Assembly (NCBI RefSeq): GCF_008364555.1
Contig: NZ_VTUC01000006.1
Span: 1 to 64,000 of the forward strand
DNA from: Enterobacter vonholyi
GTDB lineage: Bacteria > Pseudomonadota > Gammaproteobacteria > Enterobacterales > Enterobacteriaceae
Length of the DNA stretch: 64,000 nt
Direction of reading: 5' to 3'
Numbering within the stretch: position 1 is the stretch's first letter; each line of letters starts with the position of its first letter. A model generated the notes under the pieces. It did no database searches. It saw only the letters and a list, made by a program, of their open reading frames with translations, and was not told the origin of the DNA. The position numbers were made by a program, and so were the translations under genes. Below are positions 43,209-54,566 of this stretch, piece by piece.

Positions 43209-43236
43209 TAAGGGTGGCGGCAAGGCCACCCTTTCT
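43209..43236 (+). terminator. yniB intrinsic terminator
   Basis: GGGTGGC-GGCAAG-GCCACCC followed by TTTCTCTT lies 5 bases after the yniB stop. Confidence 0.75.
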
Positions 43237-43240
43237 CTTC

Positions 43241-44101
43241 TCAGGCGGCAAGCATACGCTCAAGTGCCCGCTGCGCGTTAACAAGGTGTTCTCCGCCAAA
43301 AAGAATGGCTCGGTTCATCAGGGTATAAAGCTGATACACCGACTGGCGGTCGAGGAAACCGGGCGGCAGGGGGGAAACAGACTGGTATCCGTCGTATATC
43401 TGCGGCGGCTGCTCCGGATGAAGCGGCAGCATGGCAAGATCGCACTCTCTGTCACCCCAGTAGCAGGCCGGGTCGAAGATGTAGGGGCCGTTTGGACCCA
43501 GCGCGCAGTTATCGGACCATAAGTCGCCGTGAAGCAGAGACGCCTGAGGCTGGTGGGATGCCAGACGCTGCTGAACATGCTCGACGATGGCGTCTATATT
43601 GCCAAATTCCAGCCCTTTCTCGGCGGCAAGTTCAAGCTGCCAGCCAATGCGCTGCTCGGCAAAAAAAGTCGACCAGCGACGCTGCCAGGCATTGGGCTGT
43701 GGCGTGGTGGAGAGGTCGTTGTCAAAATCGAGCCCAAACTGCGGCTGGTCGCTCCACTGATGGAGGCGCGCTAGCTGCTGGCCAAGAATGAATGCATTAT
43801 GCGCATCCAGAGGACGGGCGGGGAGATACTCCATCACCAGGAAACTGTAATCGCGGTCGCTACCTACGGCCAGAACCTGTGGGACCGTCACCGTTTTACT
43901 GCGCGACAACAGCTCCAGCTGATCGGCTTCGGCGGTAAATATCGGAAGCAGCTCTCGTTCATCGCATTTAACGAAAAGATCGCGCCCTGCGTAGCGTACA
44001 TGCCACGCGGCGTGGATCTCACCGCCTGGCAGTTCGTTACGCAGTTCAATTTCACCTTCACCCAGTTGCTCACGTAAAAGATGACTGATAGCCTGCCACA
44101 T
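43241..44101 (-). CDS. yniA: Fructosamine kinase family protein YniA
   Basis: Protein-kinase-like enzyme of the fructosamine-3-kinase family, expected to phosphorylate ketoamines (glycated amines) or sugars in protein deglycation; its true substrate is not settled. It has 286 residues with catalytic SLLHGDLWSDN and metal-binding FDPACYWGDRECDLAM. A P-loop-region cysteine is not apparent, unlike redox-regulated members. ATG 44101 has GGGAG 7 bases upstream. Confidence 0.93.
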   Translation of the reverse strand: MWQAISHLLREQLGEGEIELRNELPGGEIHAAWHVRYAGRDLFVKCDERELLPIFTAEADQLELLSRSKTVTVPQVLAVGSDRDYSFLVMEYLPARPLDAHNAFILGQQLARLHQWSDQPQFGLDFDNDLSTTPQPNAWQRRWSTFFAEQRIGWQLELAAEKGLEFGNIDAIVEHVQQRLASHQPQASLLHGDLWSDNCALGPNGPYIFDPACYWGDRECDLAMLPLHPEQPPQIYDGYQSVSPLPPGFLDRQSVYQLYTLMNRAILFGGEHLVNAQRALERMLAA

Positions 44102-44206
44102 GTTCACTCTCCCATGTTGTCTGCCAGATCATAAAGTTAGCGCATAATTGCGGTAAAAAAATACGAACAAACGCACACCTGAGCGGTTTAAATTCATGCA
44201 GCGCAC

Positions 44207-44497
44207 TTATTGTTCTTTTTTTCGCCAGTTTTCCCAGGTATCCACGTTAATTTCGCCAGGCTTGTCGGTCACGATCTCCACCAGACTGGCGGCCAGCGCT
44301 TGAACCTCTTCCTGGCTCAGGGCGCCGATCAGACCAAATGTCAGGGTGCCTAAATCATGAATATTGCCTTCGTCATCCGTCAGCGTGAGGAGAAAATTAG
44401 CCCGGGTAAACGCATTGTTGAGCTCATTCAGCTCGGTCAGCGATGCCTCATGAAGGTTGATGGTCACGACGTAGCGTGTGATGTCACCACTGCTCAT
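44207..44497 (-). CDS. ydiZ: YdiZ, possible GhoS-fold protein
   Basis: A 96-residue cytosolic protein whose sequence follows E. coli YdiZ. The pattern YVVTINLH...LNNAFTRANFLLTLTDDEGNIHDLGTLTFGL resembles the ferredoxin-like GhoS antitoxin endoribonuclease (type V toxin-antitoxin) family in length and hydrophobic spacing. That relation is inferred from memory of the fold, and no GhoT-like toxin is seen next to it. It lies between pfkB and yniA, all on the same strand. Confidence 0.85.
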   Translation of the reverse strand: MSSGDITRYVVTINLHEASLTELNELNNAFTRANFLLTLTDDEGNIHDLGTLTFGLIGALSQEEVQALAASLVEIVTDKPGEINVDTWENWRKKEQ

Positions 44498-44603
44498 AAT
44501 TCACCTCATTGTTATCATGGAAGTTTTCTTAGCATAGTCGATAGTTTGCGTTTGGCGACTCGGTGATGACATTCCCCTCCGTAAAGACGAAGGGGAACAG
44601 GCG

Positions 44604-45536
44604 TTAATTTCGGGACAGGTAATCGACTATTTTTTGCGTATCGGCAAGTGAACAGAGACGTGTGCCCTGGTTGATGGTGGCGGCGCTACCCGCCGCTACG
44701 CCGTAGCGTGTCATTTCGAGCAGAGACGCGCCCTGCGCCAGTTTGAGCGTCATCGCGCCCACCATGCTGTCACCCGCGCCAACCGTGCTCTGACTCTTCA
44801 TCGGCGGCGGAACAACCTGAACGGATGACGATTCATCAACTGCAAGCGCCCCCTGAGGGCCAAGGGAAACCACCACGCGCCGCGCTTTGCCGCTGCGCAC
44901 CAGCTCCTGCGCGGCGGTGCGAACATCGTCAGGCTGCGTCAGTTCGCGGTTGACCAGCGCGCTTAACTCTTTCTGGTTGGGTTTGACCAGTTCAAGATTG
45001 CCCGGCACCAGTGCCGCCTGCAGGGCCTCGCCGCTGCTGTCAACGATGCAGCGGATACCGCGTTGCTGTGCAGCCTGAATCAGCGCCGTCAATTTTTCCG
45101 TGCTGACGCCAGGCGGCAGGCTGCCGCTTACCACCAGCAGCGCGCCGCTTTCTATCGTCAGCACTTTCTCTTCAAGCTGACGAAACTCGTCATCGGTAAG
45201 TTTCGCGCCCGGCATGACAAAACGGTACTGTTCGCCGCTGGATCCCACGTGGACATGCAGGTTTTGCCGCGTCCAGTCTTTCGCCTCGACGGTGTCTACG
45301 GCCACCTGTTCATCGGCCAGCAGAGAGACCAGGTGTTCACCGGTAGCACCACCTGCGGGAAAAATGGCCGTGGCTTTGCCGCCGAGATGGGTAATGGCGC
45401 GTGCCACGTTGATCCCGCCGCCGCCAGGCTCAAAGACCGGGGCGCTACAGCGCAATTTACCTTCCGGGTAAATCTGCGGCGTCAGGGTGGCGGAATCAAG
45501 GGAAGGGGAGAGCGTCAGGGTGTAGATAGAAACCAT
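44604..45536 (-). CDS. pfkB: 6-phosphofructokinase II
   Basis: Minor phosphofructokinase of the ribokinase/PfkB family, phosphorylating fructose 6-phosphate with ATP. It has 310 residues (309 in E. coli), with substrate-binding PGGGGINVARAI (37-48), the ribokinase signature 2 STVGAGDSMVGAM and the catalytic aspartate in GAGD. Of two adjacent ATGs, 45536 is preferred because AGGAGG lies 5 bases upstream. A hairpin with arms TTCCCCT / AGGGGAA (44572-44597) follows it, without a clear T run. Confidence 0.97.
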   Translation of the reverse strand: MVSIYTLTLSPSLDSATLTPQIYPEGKLRCSAPVFEPGGGGINVARAITHLGGKATAIFPAGGATGEHLVSLLADEQVAVDTVEAKDWTRQNLHVHVGSSGEQYRFVMPGAKLTDDEFRQLEEKVLTIESGALLVVSGSLPPGVSTEKLTALIQAAQQRGIRCIVDSSGEALQAALVPGNLELVKPNQKELSALVNRELTQPDDVRTAAQELVRSGKARRVVVSLGPQGALAVDESSSVQVVPPPMKSQSTVGAGDSMVGAMTLKLAQGASLLEMTRYGVAAGSAATINQGTRLCSLADTQKIVDYLSRN

Positions 45537-45713
45537 CATTACCTCCTTTTAGCATGGGTTCCTTTTAGTCTGGCACCATTTGTCAGGAAGGCAATGTAAA
45601 TAACAGTATGATTTTAAATATGAATACTGAATAAAAGTCAGGCCGGAGATATATAAAATAAAACGCTTTTTGAGATCGTTCTTATTCAAAAAATGAAATA
45701 AGAAAACATTGCT

Positions 45714-45827
45714 ATGTTATTTGCGGCTTTTTATAATTTGTTACCTTTCTCTGGACGCCTTGTCATTGATCCTCAAGAAAGATTCCGGGACCGTGTGGTC
45801 TCTTTTTTTGTTGTACGGACTCCTTAA
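45714..45827 (+). CDS. Possible leader ORF of ydiY
   Basis: A 37-codon frame begins with ATG 45714 and ends with TAA 45825-45827, 4 bases before the ydiY ATG. It reads through a terminator-like hairpin at 45787-45809. The peptide (starting MLFAAFYNLLPFSG) resembles nothing I know. There is no strong ribosome site before it. It is listed because ydiY itself also has no clear ribosome site, which suggests coupled translation. It may be chance. Confidence 0.35.
   Translation: MLFAAFYNLLPFSGRLVIDPQERFRDRVVSFFVVRTP
45787..45809 (+). terminator. Terminator-like hairpin in the ydiY leader
   Basis: GGGACC-GTGT-GGTCTC (one G-U pair) followed by seven T lies 23 bases upstream of the ydiY start, well inside the presumed mRNA leader. 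It has the form of an intrinsic terminator and could attenuate ydiY. Confidence 0.55.
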
Positions 45828-45831
45828 TAAA

Positions 45832-46590
45832 ATGAAGCTTTTAAAGACAGTGCCCGCTGCACTGATGCTGGCGGGTGGCGTGTTTGCGGCTATGAACGCG
45901 ACCGCCGATGATTCCGTTTTTACTGTCATGGACGATCCATCCACCGCGAAAAAACCGTTTGAAGGTAACCTGAATGCTGGGTACCTGGCACAATCCGGTA
46001 ACACGAAAAGCTCTTCTCTGACGGCGGACAGTACGCTCACATGGTACGGTAATACTACCGCCTGGTCTCTGTGGGGTAATGCCAGCAACACTTCCGCTAA
46101 CGACGAACGCTCTTCCGAGAAATATGCGGTAGGCGGACGTAGCCGTTACAACATGACCGACTATGACTATCTGTTTGGTCAGGGGAGCTGGTTAACTGAC
46201 CGTTACAACGGTTATCGCCAGCGCGATGTCTTCACCGCCGGTTATGGTCGTCAGTTCCTGAACGGACCGGTACACAGCTTCCGTTTTGAATTCGGTCCGG
46301 GTGTGCGTTATGACGAATACACCAATGGCGATACCAAAACTCAACCGCTCGGTTACGCTTCCGGTACCTATGCCTGGCAGATGACTGACAACACCAAATT
46401 TACCCAGGGTGTTTCTGTATTTGGTGCCGACGATACGACGTTGAACTCTGAGACGGCGCTTAACGTGGCTATCAACGAACACTTTGGTCTGAAACTCGCC
46501 TACAACGTGACCTGGAACTCTTCACCACCAGAATCTGCGCCGGATCATACCGACCGCAGAACCACGGTTTCACTGGGTTATAGAATGTAA
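45832..46590 (+). CDS. ydiY: DUF481 outer-membrane protein YdiY
   Basis: Salt- or acid-inducible putative outer-membrane beta-barrel protein, 252 residues as in E. coli. The signal peptide (about 1-24, ending NATAD) is followed by alternating strands such as LNAGYLAQSGNTKSSSLTAD. The C-terminal residue pattern TVSLGYRM approximates an outer-membrane insertion signal. ATG 45832 matches the family start. It is divergent from pfkB and ends at its own terminator. Confidence 0.92.
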   Translation: MKLLKTVPAALMLAGGVFAAMNATADDSVFTVMDDPSTAKKPFEGNLNAGYLAQSGNTKSSSLTADSTLTWYGNTTAWSLWGNASNTSANDERSSEKYAVGGRSRYNMTDYDYLFGQGSWLTDRYNGYRQRDVFTAGYGRQFLNGPVHSFRFEFGPGVRYDEYTNGDTKTQPLGYASGTYAWQMTDNTKFTQGVSVFGADDTTLNSETALNVAINEHFGLKLAYNVTWNSSPPESAPDHTDRRTTVSLGYRM

Positions 46591-46593
46591 TAA

Positions 46594-46626
46594 AAGCGGG
46601 CCGATGATGATGTCGGCCCGTTTATT
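46594..46626 (+). terminator. ydiY intrinsic terminator
   Basis: CGGGCCGA-TGATGATG-TCGGCCCG followed by TTTATT lies directly after the ydiY stop. Confidence 0.8.
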
Positions 46627-46670
46627 GTCTGTGACTTTTTGATGTCCCTTCTGATGACCTGCATTCGCCC

Positions 46671-46778
46671 CTAGCCCCAAATCATTGCCGCCCAACGGAG
46701 TAGCAGCATTGCGCCGCAGATGGCAATCAGCACCAGCACCATTTTCCAGTGTTTTACGGCAAATCGTTTTGTTGGCAT
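46671..46778 (-). CDS. yniD: Small membrane protein YniD
   Basis: A 35-residue peptide reading MPTKRFAVKHWKM, then the hydrophobic VLVLIAICGAMLLLRWAAM and ending IWG. The basic N-terminus and single membrane segment match E. coli YniD almost residue for residue. AAGGAT lies 6 bases before the ATG. It is leftward, convergent with ydiY. Its function is unknown; in E. coli it is a confirmed small membrane protein. Confidence 0.88.
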   Translation of the reverse strand: MPTKRFAVKHWKMVLVLIAICGAMLLLRWAAMIWG

Positions 46779-46876
46779 AACCTAATCCTTGTTCGTTAAT
46801 ATCCACAGTCTACCAAACAGGGCCGAAATATGCCCCTTTTCAGGATCGATTGGGTTATGCCAGCGTAGGGTTTGGT

Positions 46877-46969
46877 TCAGAACCAGTGGAATCGTTCGGC
46901 GAGAATCAACAATAAACCTGTGGCGGAAAGGATGTTCAATATCACAACCGTTCTACTGGATACGTTCAT
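46877..46969 (-). CDS. Unassigned 30-residue single-pass membrane peptide
   Basis: The frame MNVSSRTVVILNILSATGLL followed by LILAERFHWF has a polar start, one hydrophobic helix of about 16 residues and an aromatic tail, a common form for enterobacterial small membrane proteins. AAAGGTG lies about 6 bases upstream of the ATG. It lies between yniD and the divergent thrS. I recognise no named family; it could be chance, but the ribosome site and composition favour a real gene. Confidence 0.5.
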   Translation of the reverse strand: MNVSSRTVVILNILSATGLLLILAERFHWF

Positions 46970-47291
46970 GGTATGCACCTTTGGGTTTAAGGACCTGTTC
47001 AAGAGTAGCCCAGCATCATCGAAATGCGAGCGCAGGGGAGAAGCAACCTGCAAATTCGTGCGAAAGTGCCAGCCCATCAATCTGGCCGCAGAGGGTGCAA
47101 TCTCCTTTCCGTTAGTGTTAACATTACGTCGCTTGCCGTAAATCCGAATTAATCTGAATTCGGCAGGTGAATGATGACGAACCAATTTGACGATTGTTGG
47201 TCAGATGGTTTCGTAATCTATTGTCAAATCACGATTATTTTCTTTGTATATGCTCTTATGTGTGGGGCATCACTGCAAATAAGGATATAAA
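46970..47291. other. Control region between the small peptide gene and thrS
   Basis: This gap of about 320 bases shows no convincing gene. It is expected to hold the divergent promoters and the thrS translational operator. The 102-residue open frame that covers part of it on the minus strand is only an upstream extension of the 30-residue peptide. Confidence 0.5.
47250..47270 (+). promoter_or_regulatory. Candidate thrS translational operator hairpin
   Basis: ATGCTC / GGGCAT arms flank a 9-base loop ending 21 bases before the thrS ATG, just upstream of the AAGGATAT ribosome site. E. coli ThrRS represses its own translation by binding tRNA-like hairpins at this place. I could not verify an anticodon-like triplet in the loop. 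Confidence 0.35.
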
Positions 47292-49220
47292 ATGCCTGTA
47301 ATTACTCTTCCTGATGGCAGCCAACGCCATTTCGACCGTTCTGTTAGCCCAATGGATGTTGCCCTGGACATTGGTCCTGGTCTCGCGAAAGCGACTATTG
47401 CTGGCCGTGTTAACGGTGAGCTGGTGGATGCCTCCGATCTGATTGAAAACGATGCGACGCTTGCCATCATCACCGCGAAAGACGAAGAAGGTCTGGAGAT
47501 CATTCGTCACTCCTGCGCGCATCTGTTAGGTCATGCCATCAAACAGCTGTGGCCAAACACCAAAATGGCGATCGGTCCGGTTATCGACAATGGTTTCTAC
47601 TACGACGTTGACCTTGACCATACTCTGACTCAGGAAGATATCGACGCGCTCGAAAAACGTATGCACGAGCTCGCCGAAACGAACTATGACGTCATCAAGA
47701 AGAAAGTCAGCTGGCACGAAGCGCGTGAAACCTTCGTGAAGCGCGGCGAGAGCTATAAAGTCTCTATTCTTGACGAAAATATTTCCCATGATGACAAGCC
47801 TGGCTTGTACCATCACGAAGAATACGTCGACATGTGCCGTGGACCGCACGTGCCGAACATGCGCTTCTGTCATCACTTTAAGCTGATGAAGATCGCCGGC
47901 GCCTACTGGCGCGGTGACAGCAACAACAAGATGTTGCAGCGTATTTATGGTACCGCGTGGGCCGATAAAAAAGCCCTGAACGCGTATCTGCTGCGCCTGG
48001 AAGAGGCGGCGAAGCGTGACCATCGTAAAATCGGCAAGCAGCTTGACCTGTACCACATGCAGGAAGAAGCGCCGGGTATGGTGTTCTGGCATAACGACGG
48101 CTGGACCATTTTCCGTGAACTGGAAACTTTCGTACGCTCCAAGCTGAAAGAGTACCAGTATCAGGAAGTAAAAGGCCCGTTCATGATGGACCGTGTGCTG
48201 TGGGAAAAAACCGGCCACTGGGACAACTACAAAGATGCGATGTTCACCACCTCGTCTGAGAACCGTGAATACTGCATCAAGCCAATGAACTGCCCGGGTC
48301 ACGTTCAGATCTTTAACCAGGGTCTGAAATCCTACCGCGACCTGCCGCTGCGTATGGCGGAGTTCGGTAGCTGCCACCGTAACGAACCATCAGGTGCGCT
48401 GCACGGTCTGATGCGTGTTCGTGGCTTTACTCAGGATGATGCGCATATCTTCTGTACTGAAGATCAGGTCCGTGACGAAGTTAACGCCTGTATTCGTATG
48501 GTCTACGATATGTACAGCACCTTTGGCTTCGAGAAGATCGTGGTCAAACTCTCAACGCGTCCGGAAAAACGTATCGGCAGCGATGAGACCTGGGATCGCG
48601 CTGAAGCGGATCTCGCCGTGGCGCTGGAAGAGAACGGCATTCCGTTCGAATACCAGCTGGGTGAGGGCGCATTCTACGGTCCGAAAATTGAATTTACCCT
48701 GTATGACTGCCTCGATCGCGCATGGCAGTGCGGTACTGTACAGCTGGACTTCTCCCTGCCGCAGCGTTTAAGCGCCTCTTATGTTGGCGAAGACAACGAA
48801 CGTCAGGTACCAGTAATGATTCACCGTGCTATTCTCGGTTCTCTGGAGCGCTTCATCGGCATCCTGACCGAAGAGTTCGCTGGCTTCTTCCCAACCTGGC
48901 TTGCGCCAGTGCAGGTCGTGGTGATGAACATTACCGATTCTCAGGCGGATTACGTTAAAGAATTGACGCAGAAACTACAAAATGCGGGCATTCGCGTAAA
49001 AGCAGACTTGAGAAATGAGAAGATTGGCTTTAAAATCCGCGAGCACACTTTACGTCGTGTCCCGTATATGTTGGTCTGTGGTGATAAAGAGGTGGAAGCA
49101 GGCAAAGTTGCCGTTCGCACCCGCCGTGGTAAAGACCTGGGCAGCCTGGACGTAAGTGAAGTGATTGAGAAGCTGCAACAAGAGATTCGCAGCCGCAGTC
49201 TTCAACAACTGGAGGAATAA
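47292..49220 (+). CDS. thrS: Threonine-tRNA ligase
   Basis: Class II aminoacyl-tRNA synthetase charging tRNA-Thr, and an autoregulatory RNA-binding protein in E. coli. It has 642 residues, identical in length to E. coli. Domains in order: N1 TGS domain (1-62), the N2 editing domain with [10 protein letters not shown] and the second zinc-type ligands, the catalytic core with zinc ligand cysteine in [10 protein letters not shown] (about 334), and the C-terminal anticodon-binding domain from about 535. It begins the translation gene block; infC starts 4 bases after it. Confidence 0.98.
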   Translation: MPVITLPDGSQRHFDRSVSPMDVALDIGPGLAKATIAGRVNGELVDASDLIENDATLAIITAKDEEGLEIIRHSCAHLLGHAIKQLWPNTKMAIGPVIDNGFYYDVDLDHTLTQEDIDALEKRMHELAETNYDVIKKKVSWHEARETFVKRGESYKVSILDENISHDDKPGLYHHEEYVDMCRGPHVPNMRFCHHFKLMKIAGAYWRGDSNNKMLQRIYGTAWADKKALNAYLLRLEEAAKRDHRKIGKQLDLYHMQEEAPGMVFWHNDGWTIFRELETFVRSKLKEYQYQEVKGPFMMDRVLWEKTGHWDNYKDAMFTTSSENREYCIKPMNCPGHVQIFNQGLKSYRDLPLRMAEFGSCHRNEPSGALHGLMRVRGFTQDDAHIFCTEDQVRDEVNACIRMVYDMYSTFGFEKIVVKLSTRPEKRIGSDETWDRAEADLAVALEENGIPFEYQLGEGAFYGPKIEFTLYDCLDRAWQCGTVQLDFSLPQRLSASYVGEDNERQVPVMIHRAILGSLERFIGILTEEFAGFFPTWLAPVQVVVMNITDSQADYVKELTQKLQNAGIRVKADLRNEKIGFKIREHTLRRVPYMLVCGDKEVEAGKVAVRTRRGKDLGSLDVSEVIEKLQQEIRSRSLQQLEE

Positions 49221-50061
<841 letters not shown>

Positions 50062-50087
50062 GCCGTTAACGTTTAATTTTTTACTAA

Positions 50088-50468
<381 letters not shown>

Positions 50469-50475
50469 GCCAGTT

Positions 50476-50502
50476 GAGAGAGGGGGCCTGGCTCCCTCTT
50501 TT
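50476..50502 (+). terminator. rplT intrinsic terminator
   Basis: GAGAGAGGG and CCCTCTTTTC form a stem around GGCCTGGCT with a T-rich tail, directly after rplT. It separates the ribosomal genes from the pheM-pheST-ihfA unit. Confidence 0.65.
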
Positions 50503-50590
50503 CATATAACCCTGTAAGAAGATTGACATTTACCCGTGCAGGCTTTTCAATAAGGTCTTAACAGTTTTTACCAGACAAGGTAACGCAAGC

Positions 50591-50635
50591 ATGAATGCTG
50601 CTATTTTCCGCTTCTTCTTTTACTTTAGCACCTGA
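50591..50635 (+). CDS. pheM: pheST leader peptide PheM
   Basis: A 14-residue peptide [14 protein letters not shown] with five phenylalanines, three in a row. Ribosome stalling at these codons under low charged tRNA-Phe controls attenuation of pheST. Its sequence and placement match E. coli pheM. Confidence 0.95.
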
Positions 50636-50639
50636 TTTC

Positions 50640-50709
50640 AGGAGGCTAGCGCGTGAAAGATGAAACGAAAAACAGCGCCAGATAAGCCTCCCGATGGAGG
50701 CTTTTTTTG
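50640..50709 (+). promoter_or_regulatory. pheST attenuator (terminator plus antiterminator arm)
   Basis: The terminator AGCCTCC-CGAT-GGAGGCT with seven T lies at 50685-50708. AGGAGGCT at 50640-50647, right after the pheM stop, is complementary to its left arm and can form the competing antiterminator. This is the classical phenylalanine attenuation arrangement. Confidence 0.9.
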
Positions 50710-50730
50710 TGCCTGAATTTGAGAGAATAA

Positions 50731-51756
<1,026 letters not shown>

Positions 51757-51771
51757 GGGCAGGACAGAACA

Positions 51772-54159
51772 ATGAAATTCAGTGAACTGTGGTTACGCGA
51801 GTGGGTGAACACCACGCTGGACAGCGACGCGCTTTCTAACCAGATCACCATGGCGGGTCTGGAAGTAGACGGCGTTGAGCCGGTTTCCGGTGCCTTCAAC
51901 GGCGTGGTCGTCGGCGAAGTGGTAGAGTGCGGCCAGCACCCTAACGCTGACAAACTGCGCGTGACAAAAGTGAACGTGGGCGGTGACCGTCTGCTGGATA
52001 TCGTCTGCGGTGCGCCAAACTGCCGTCAGGGCCTGAAGGTGGCCGTGGCGACCGTCGGGGCGGTACTGCCGGGCGATTTCAAAATTAAAGCGGCTAAGCT
52101 GCGCGGCGAGCCGTCTGAAGGCATGCTGTGCTCCTTCTCCGAGCTGGGTATTTCCGACGATCACAACGGCATCATCGAGCTGCCGCTGGATGCGCCAATC
52201 GGCACCGATATCCGTGAATACCTGAAGCTTGATGACAATACCATTGAAATCAGCGTCACGCCAAACCGTGCCGACTGCTTAGGTATCATCGGCGTGGCGC
52301 GCGACGTGGCCGTGCTGAACCAGACCGAATTGAACGCGCCGGAGATCGCGCCGGTTGAAGCGACCATCAGTGACGTGCTGCCTATTCAGGTTGACGCTGC
52401 GGATGCCTGCCCGCGCTACCTCGGTCGCGTGGTGAAAGGCATCAACGTGAAAGCGCCAACTCCGCTGTGGATGAAAGAGAAGCTGCGCCGCTGCGGTATT
52501 CGCTCTATCGACGCCGTGGTCGACGTGACCAACTACGTCCTGCTGGAGCTGGGCCAGCCAATGCACGCGTTCGATAAAGATCGTATCGACGGCGGCATCG
52601 TTGTGCGCATGGCGAAAGAGGGCGAAACCCTGGTTCTGCTGGACGGCAGCGAAGCGAAACTGAACGCCGACACTTTGGTGATTGCTGACCACAGCAAGGC
52701 GCTGGCAATGGGCGGTATTTTCGGAGGCGAGCATTCAGGCGTCAACGACGAGACGCAAAACGTGCTGCTGGAATGTGCGTTCTTCAGCCCGCTCTCCATC
52801 ACCGGTCGCGCACGCCGTCACGGCCTGCATACCGATGCCTCTCACCGCTACGAGCGCGGCGTTGACCCGGCGCTGCAGTATAAAGCGATGGAACGTGCGA
52901 CCCGCCTTCTGATCGACATCTGCGGCGGTGAAGCGGGCCCGGTTATCGACGTCACCAACGAGGCGACGCTGCCGAAGCGTGCGACCATCACCCTGCGCCG
53001 CAGCAAGCTGGATCGTCTGATTGGTCACCACGTTGCCGATGCGCAGGTGACCGATATCCTGAAGCGTCTGGGCTGTGAAGTAACCGAAGGCCAGGACGAA
53101 TGGAAAGCCGTTGCGCCGTCATGGCGTTTCGACATGGAAATTGAAGAAGATCTGGTGGAAGAAGTGGCCCGTGCTTATGGCTACAACAACATCCCTGACG
53201 AGCCTGTGCAGGCAGGTCTGGTGATGGGCACCCACCGTGAAGCCGACCTGTCCCTGAAGCGTGTGAAAACCATGCTGAACGACAAAGGCTACCAGGAAGT
53301 GATCACCTACAGCTTTGTTGATCCAAAACTGCAGCAGCTGATCCATCCGGGCCAGGAAGCGCTGATCCTGCCAAGCCCAATCTCCAGCGAAATGTCCGCG
53401 ATGCGTCTGTCCCTGTGGGCGGGCCTGCTGGGTACTATCGTTTATAACCAGAATCGTCAGCAAAACCGCGTGCGCATTTTCGAAAGCGGTTTGCGCTTTG
53501 TACCGGATAATCAGGCAAATTTAGGCATCCGTCAGGATCTCATGCTGGCTGGCGCCATCAGCGGTAACCGCTATGAAGAGCACTGGGACCTGGCAAAAGG
53601 GACGGTTGATTTCTACGATATGAAGGGCGATCTGGAAGCGATTCTGGATCTGACCGGTAAATTATCTGAAATTGAATTCCGCGCAGAAGCCATCCCGGCC
53701 CTGCATCCGGGCCAGAGCGCAGCCATCTATTTAGACGGCAAACGCGTTGGTTTTATTGGGGTTGTTCACCCTGAGCTGGAGCGTAAACTGGACCTGAACG
53801 GCCGTACCATCGTGTTCGAGCTGGAATGGAACCCGGTGGCTGACCGCGTAATTCCTCAGGCTCAGGACGTCTCCCGCTTCCCGGCGAACCGCCGTGATAT
53901 CGCGGTTGTGGTCGCGGAAAATGTGCCTGCAGCAGATATTTTGGCCGAATGTAAGAAAGTTGGCGTAAATCAGGTAGTTGGCGTAAACTTATTTGACGTG
54001 TACCGCGGCAAGGGCGTAGCAGAAGGTTTCAAGAGCCTCGCTATTAGCCTTATCCTTCAGGATACCAGCCGTACACTCGAAGAAGAGGAGATTGCCGCTA
54101 CCGTCGCCAAATGTGTAGAGGCATTAAAAGAGCGATTCCAGGCATCATTGAGGGATTGA
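51772..54159 (+). CDS. pheT: Phenylalanine-tRNA ligase beta subunit
   Basis: Structural, editing and tRNA-binding subunit of PheRS, 795 residues as in E. coli. Domains in order: the EMAP/OB-fold tRNA-binding domain (about 40-150), B3/B4 editing region (about 200-400), B5, catalytic-like core and the C-terminal ferredoxin-like anticodon-binding domain (about 700-795, with [13 protein letters not shown]). It hydrolyses mischarged Tyr-tRNA-Phe. Its stop is 4 bases from ihfA. Confidence 0.98.
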   Translation: MKFSELWLREWVNTTLDSDALSNQITMAGLEVDGVEPVSGAFNGVVVGEVVECGQHPNADKLRVTKVNVGGDRLLDIVCGAPNCRQGLKVAVATVGAVLPGDFKIKAAKLRGEPSEGMLCSFSELGISDDHNGIIELPLDAPIGTDIREYLKLDDNTIEISVTPNRADCLGIIGVARDVAVLNQTELNAPEIAPVEATISDVLPIQVDAADACPRYLGRVVKGINVKAPTPLWMKEKLRRCGIRSIDAVVDVTNYVLLELGQPMHAFDKDRIDGGIVVRMAKEGETLVLLDGSEAKLNADTLVIADHSKALAMGGIFGGEHSGVNDETQNVLLECAFFSPLSITGRARRHGLHTDASHRYERGVDPALQYKAMERATRLLIDICGGEAGPVIDVTNEATLPKRATITLRRSKLDRLIGHHVADAQVTDILKRLGCEVTEGQDEWKAVAPSWRFDMEIEEDLVEEVARAYGYNNIPDEPVQAGLVMGTHREADLSLKRVKTMLNDKGYQEVITYSFVDPKLQQLIHPGQEALILPSPISSEMSAMRLSLWAGLLGTIVYNQNRQQNRVRIFESGLRFVPDNQANLGIRQDLMLAGAISGNRYEEHWDLAKGTVDFYDMKGDLEAILDLTGKLSEIEFRAEAIPALHPGQSAAIYLDGKRVGFIGVVHPELERKLDLNGRTIVFELEWNPVADRVIPQAQDVSRFPANRRDIAVVVAENVPAADILAECKKVGVNQVVGVNLFDVYRGKGVAEGFKSLAISLILQDTSRTLEEEEIAATVAKCVEALKERFQASLRD

Positions 54160-54163
54160 ACCT

Positions 54164-54463
54164 ATGGCGCTTACAAAAGCTGAAATGTCAGAATATCTGT
54201 TTGATAAGCTTGGGCTTAGCAAACGGGATGCCAAAGAGCTGGTAGAGCTGTTTTTCGAAGAGATCCGTCGTGCTCTGGAAAATGGTGAGCAGGTAAAACT
54301 CTCCGGTTTTGGCAATTTTGATTTGCGAGACAAAAACCAACGTCCGGGCCGCAACCCGAAGACGGGGGAAGATATTCCCATTACAGCCCGCCGCGTGGTG
54401 ACCTTCAGACCCGGCCAGAAGTTAAAAAGCCGTGTCGAAAACGCAACGCCTAAAGCAGAGTAA
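54164..54463 (+). CDS. ihfA: Integration host factor alpha subunit
   Basis: DNA-bending HU-family protein that pairs with IhfB; needed for sigma-54 promoters, recombination and replication. It has 99 residues, nearly identical to E. coli. The proline-bearing DNA-intercalating arm is [20 protein letters not shown] (about 60-80). It follows pheT by 4 bases, so it may be cotranscribed. Confidence 0.98.
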   Translation: MALTKAEMSEYLFDKLGLSKRDAKELVELFFEEIRRALENGEQVKLSGFGNFDLRDKNQRPGRNPKTGEDIPITARRVVTFRPGQKLKSRVENATPKAE

Positions 54464-54474
54464 TATGAACTAAC

Positions 54475-54502
54475 TAAAAAGGCCGCCCATGCGGCCTTTT
54501 TT
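54475..54502 (+). terminator. ihfA intrinsic terminator
   Basis: AAAAAGGCCGC-CCAT-GCGGCCTTTTTT forms a perfect stem 12 bases after the ihfA stop. Confidence 0.85.
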
Positions 54503-54566
54503 CTTTGCGCTCTTCGGCAAACCCGCCGTAAAATCAATTACATCTCACGCTACTAAAACCGTACAC

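Noticed and set aside
46570..46806. 78-codon minus-strand frame over yniD
   Set aside because: A different frame on the same strand encodes the well-matched YniD peptide; this one runs through the ydiY terminator.
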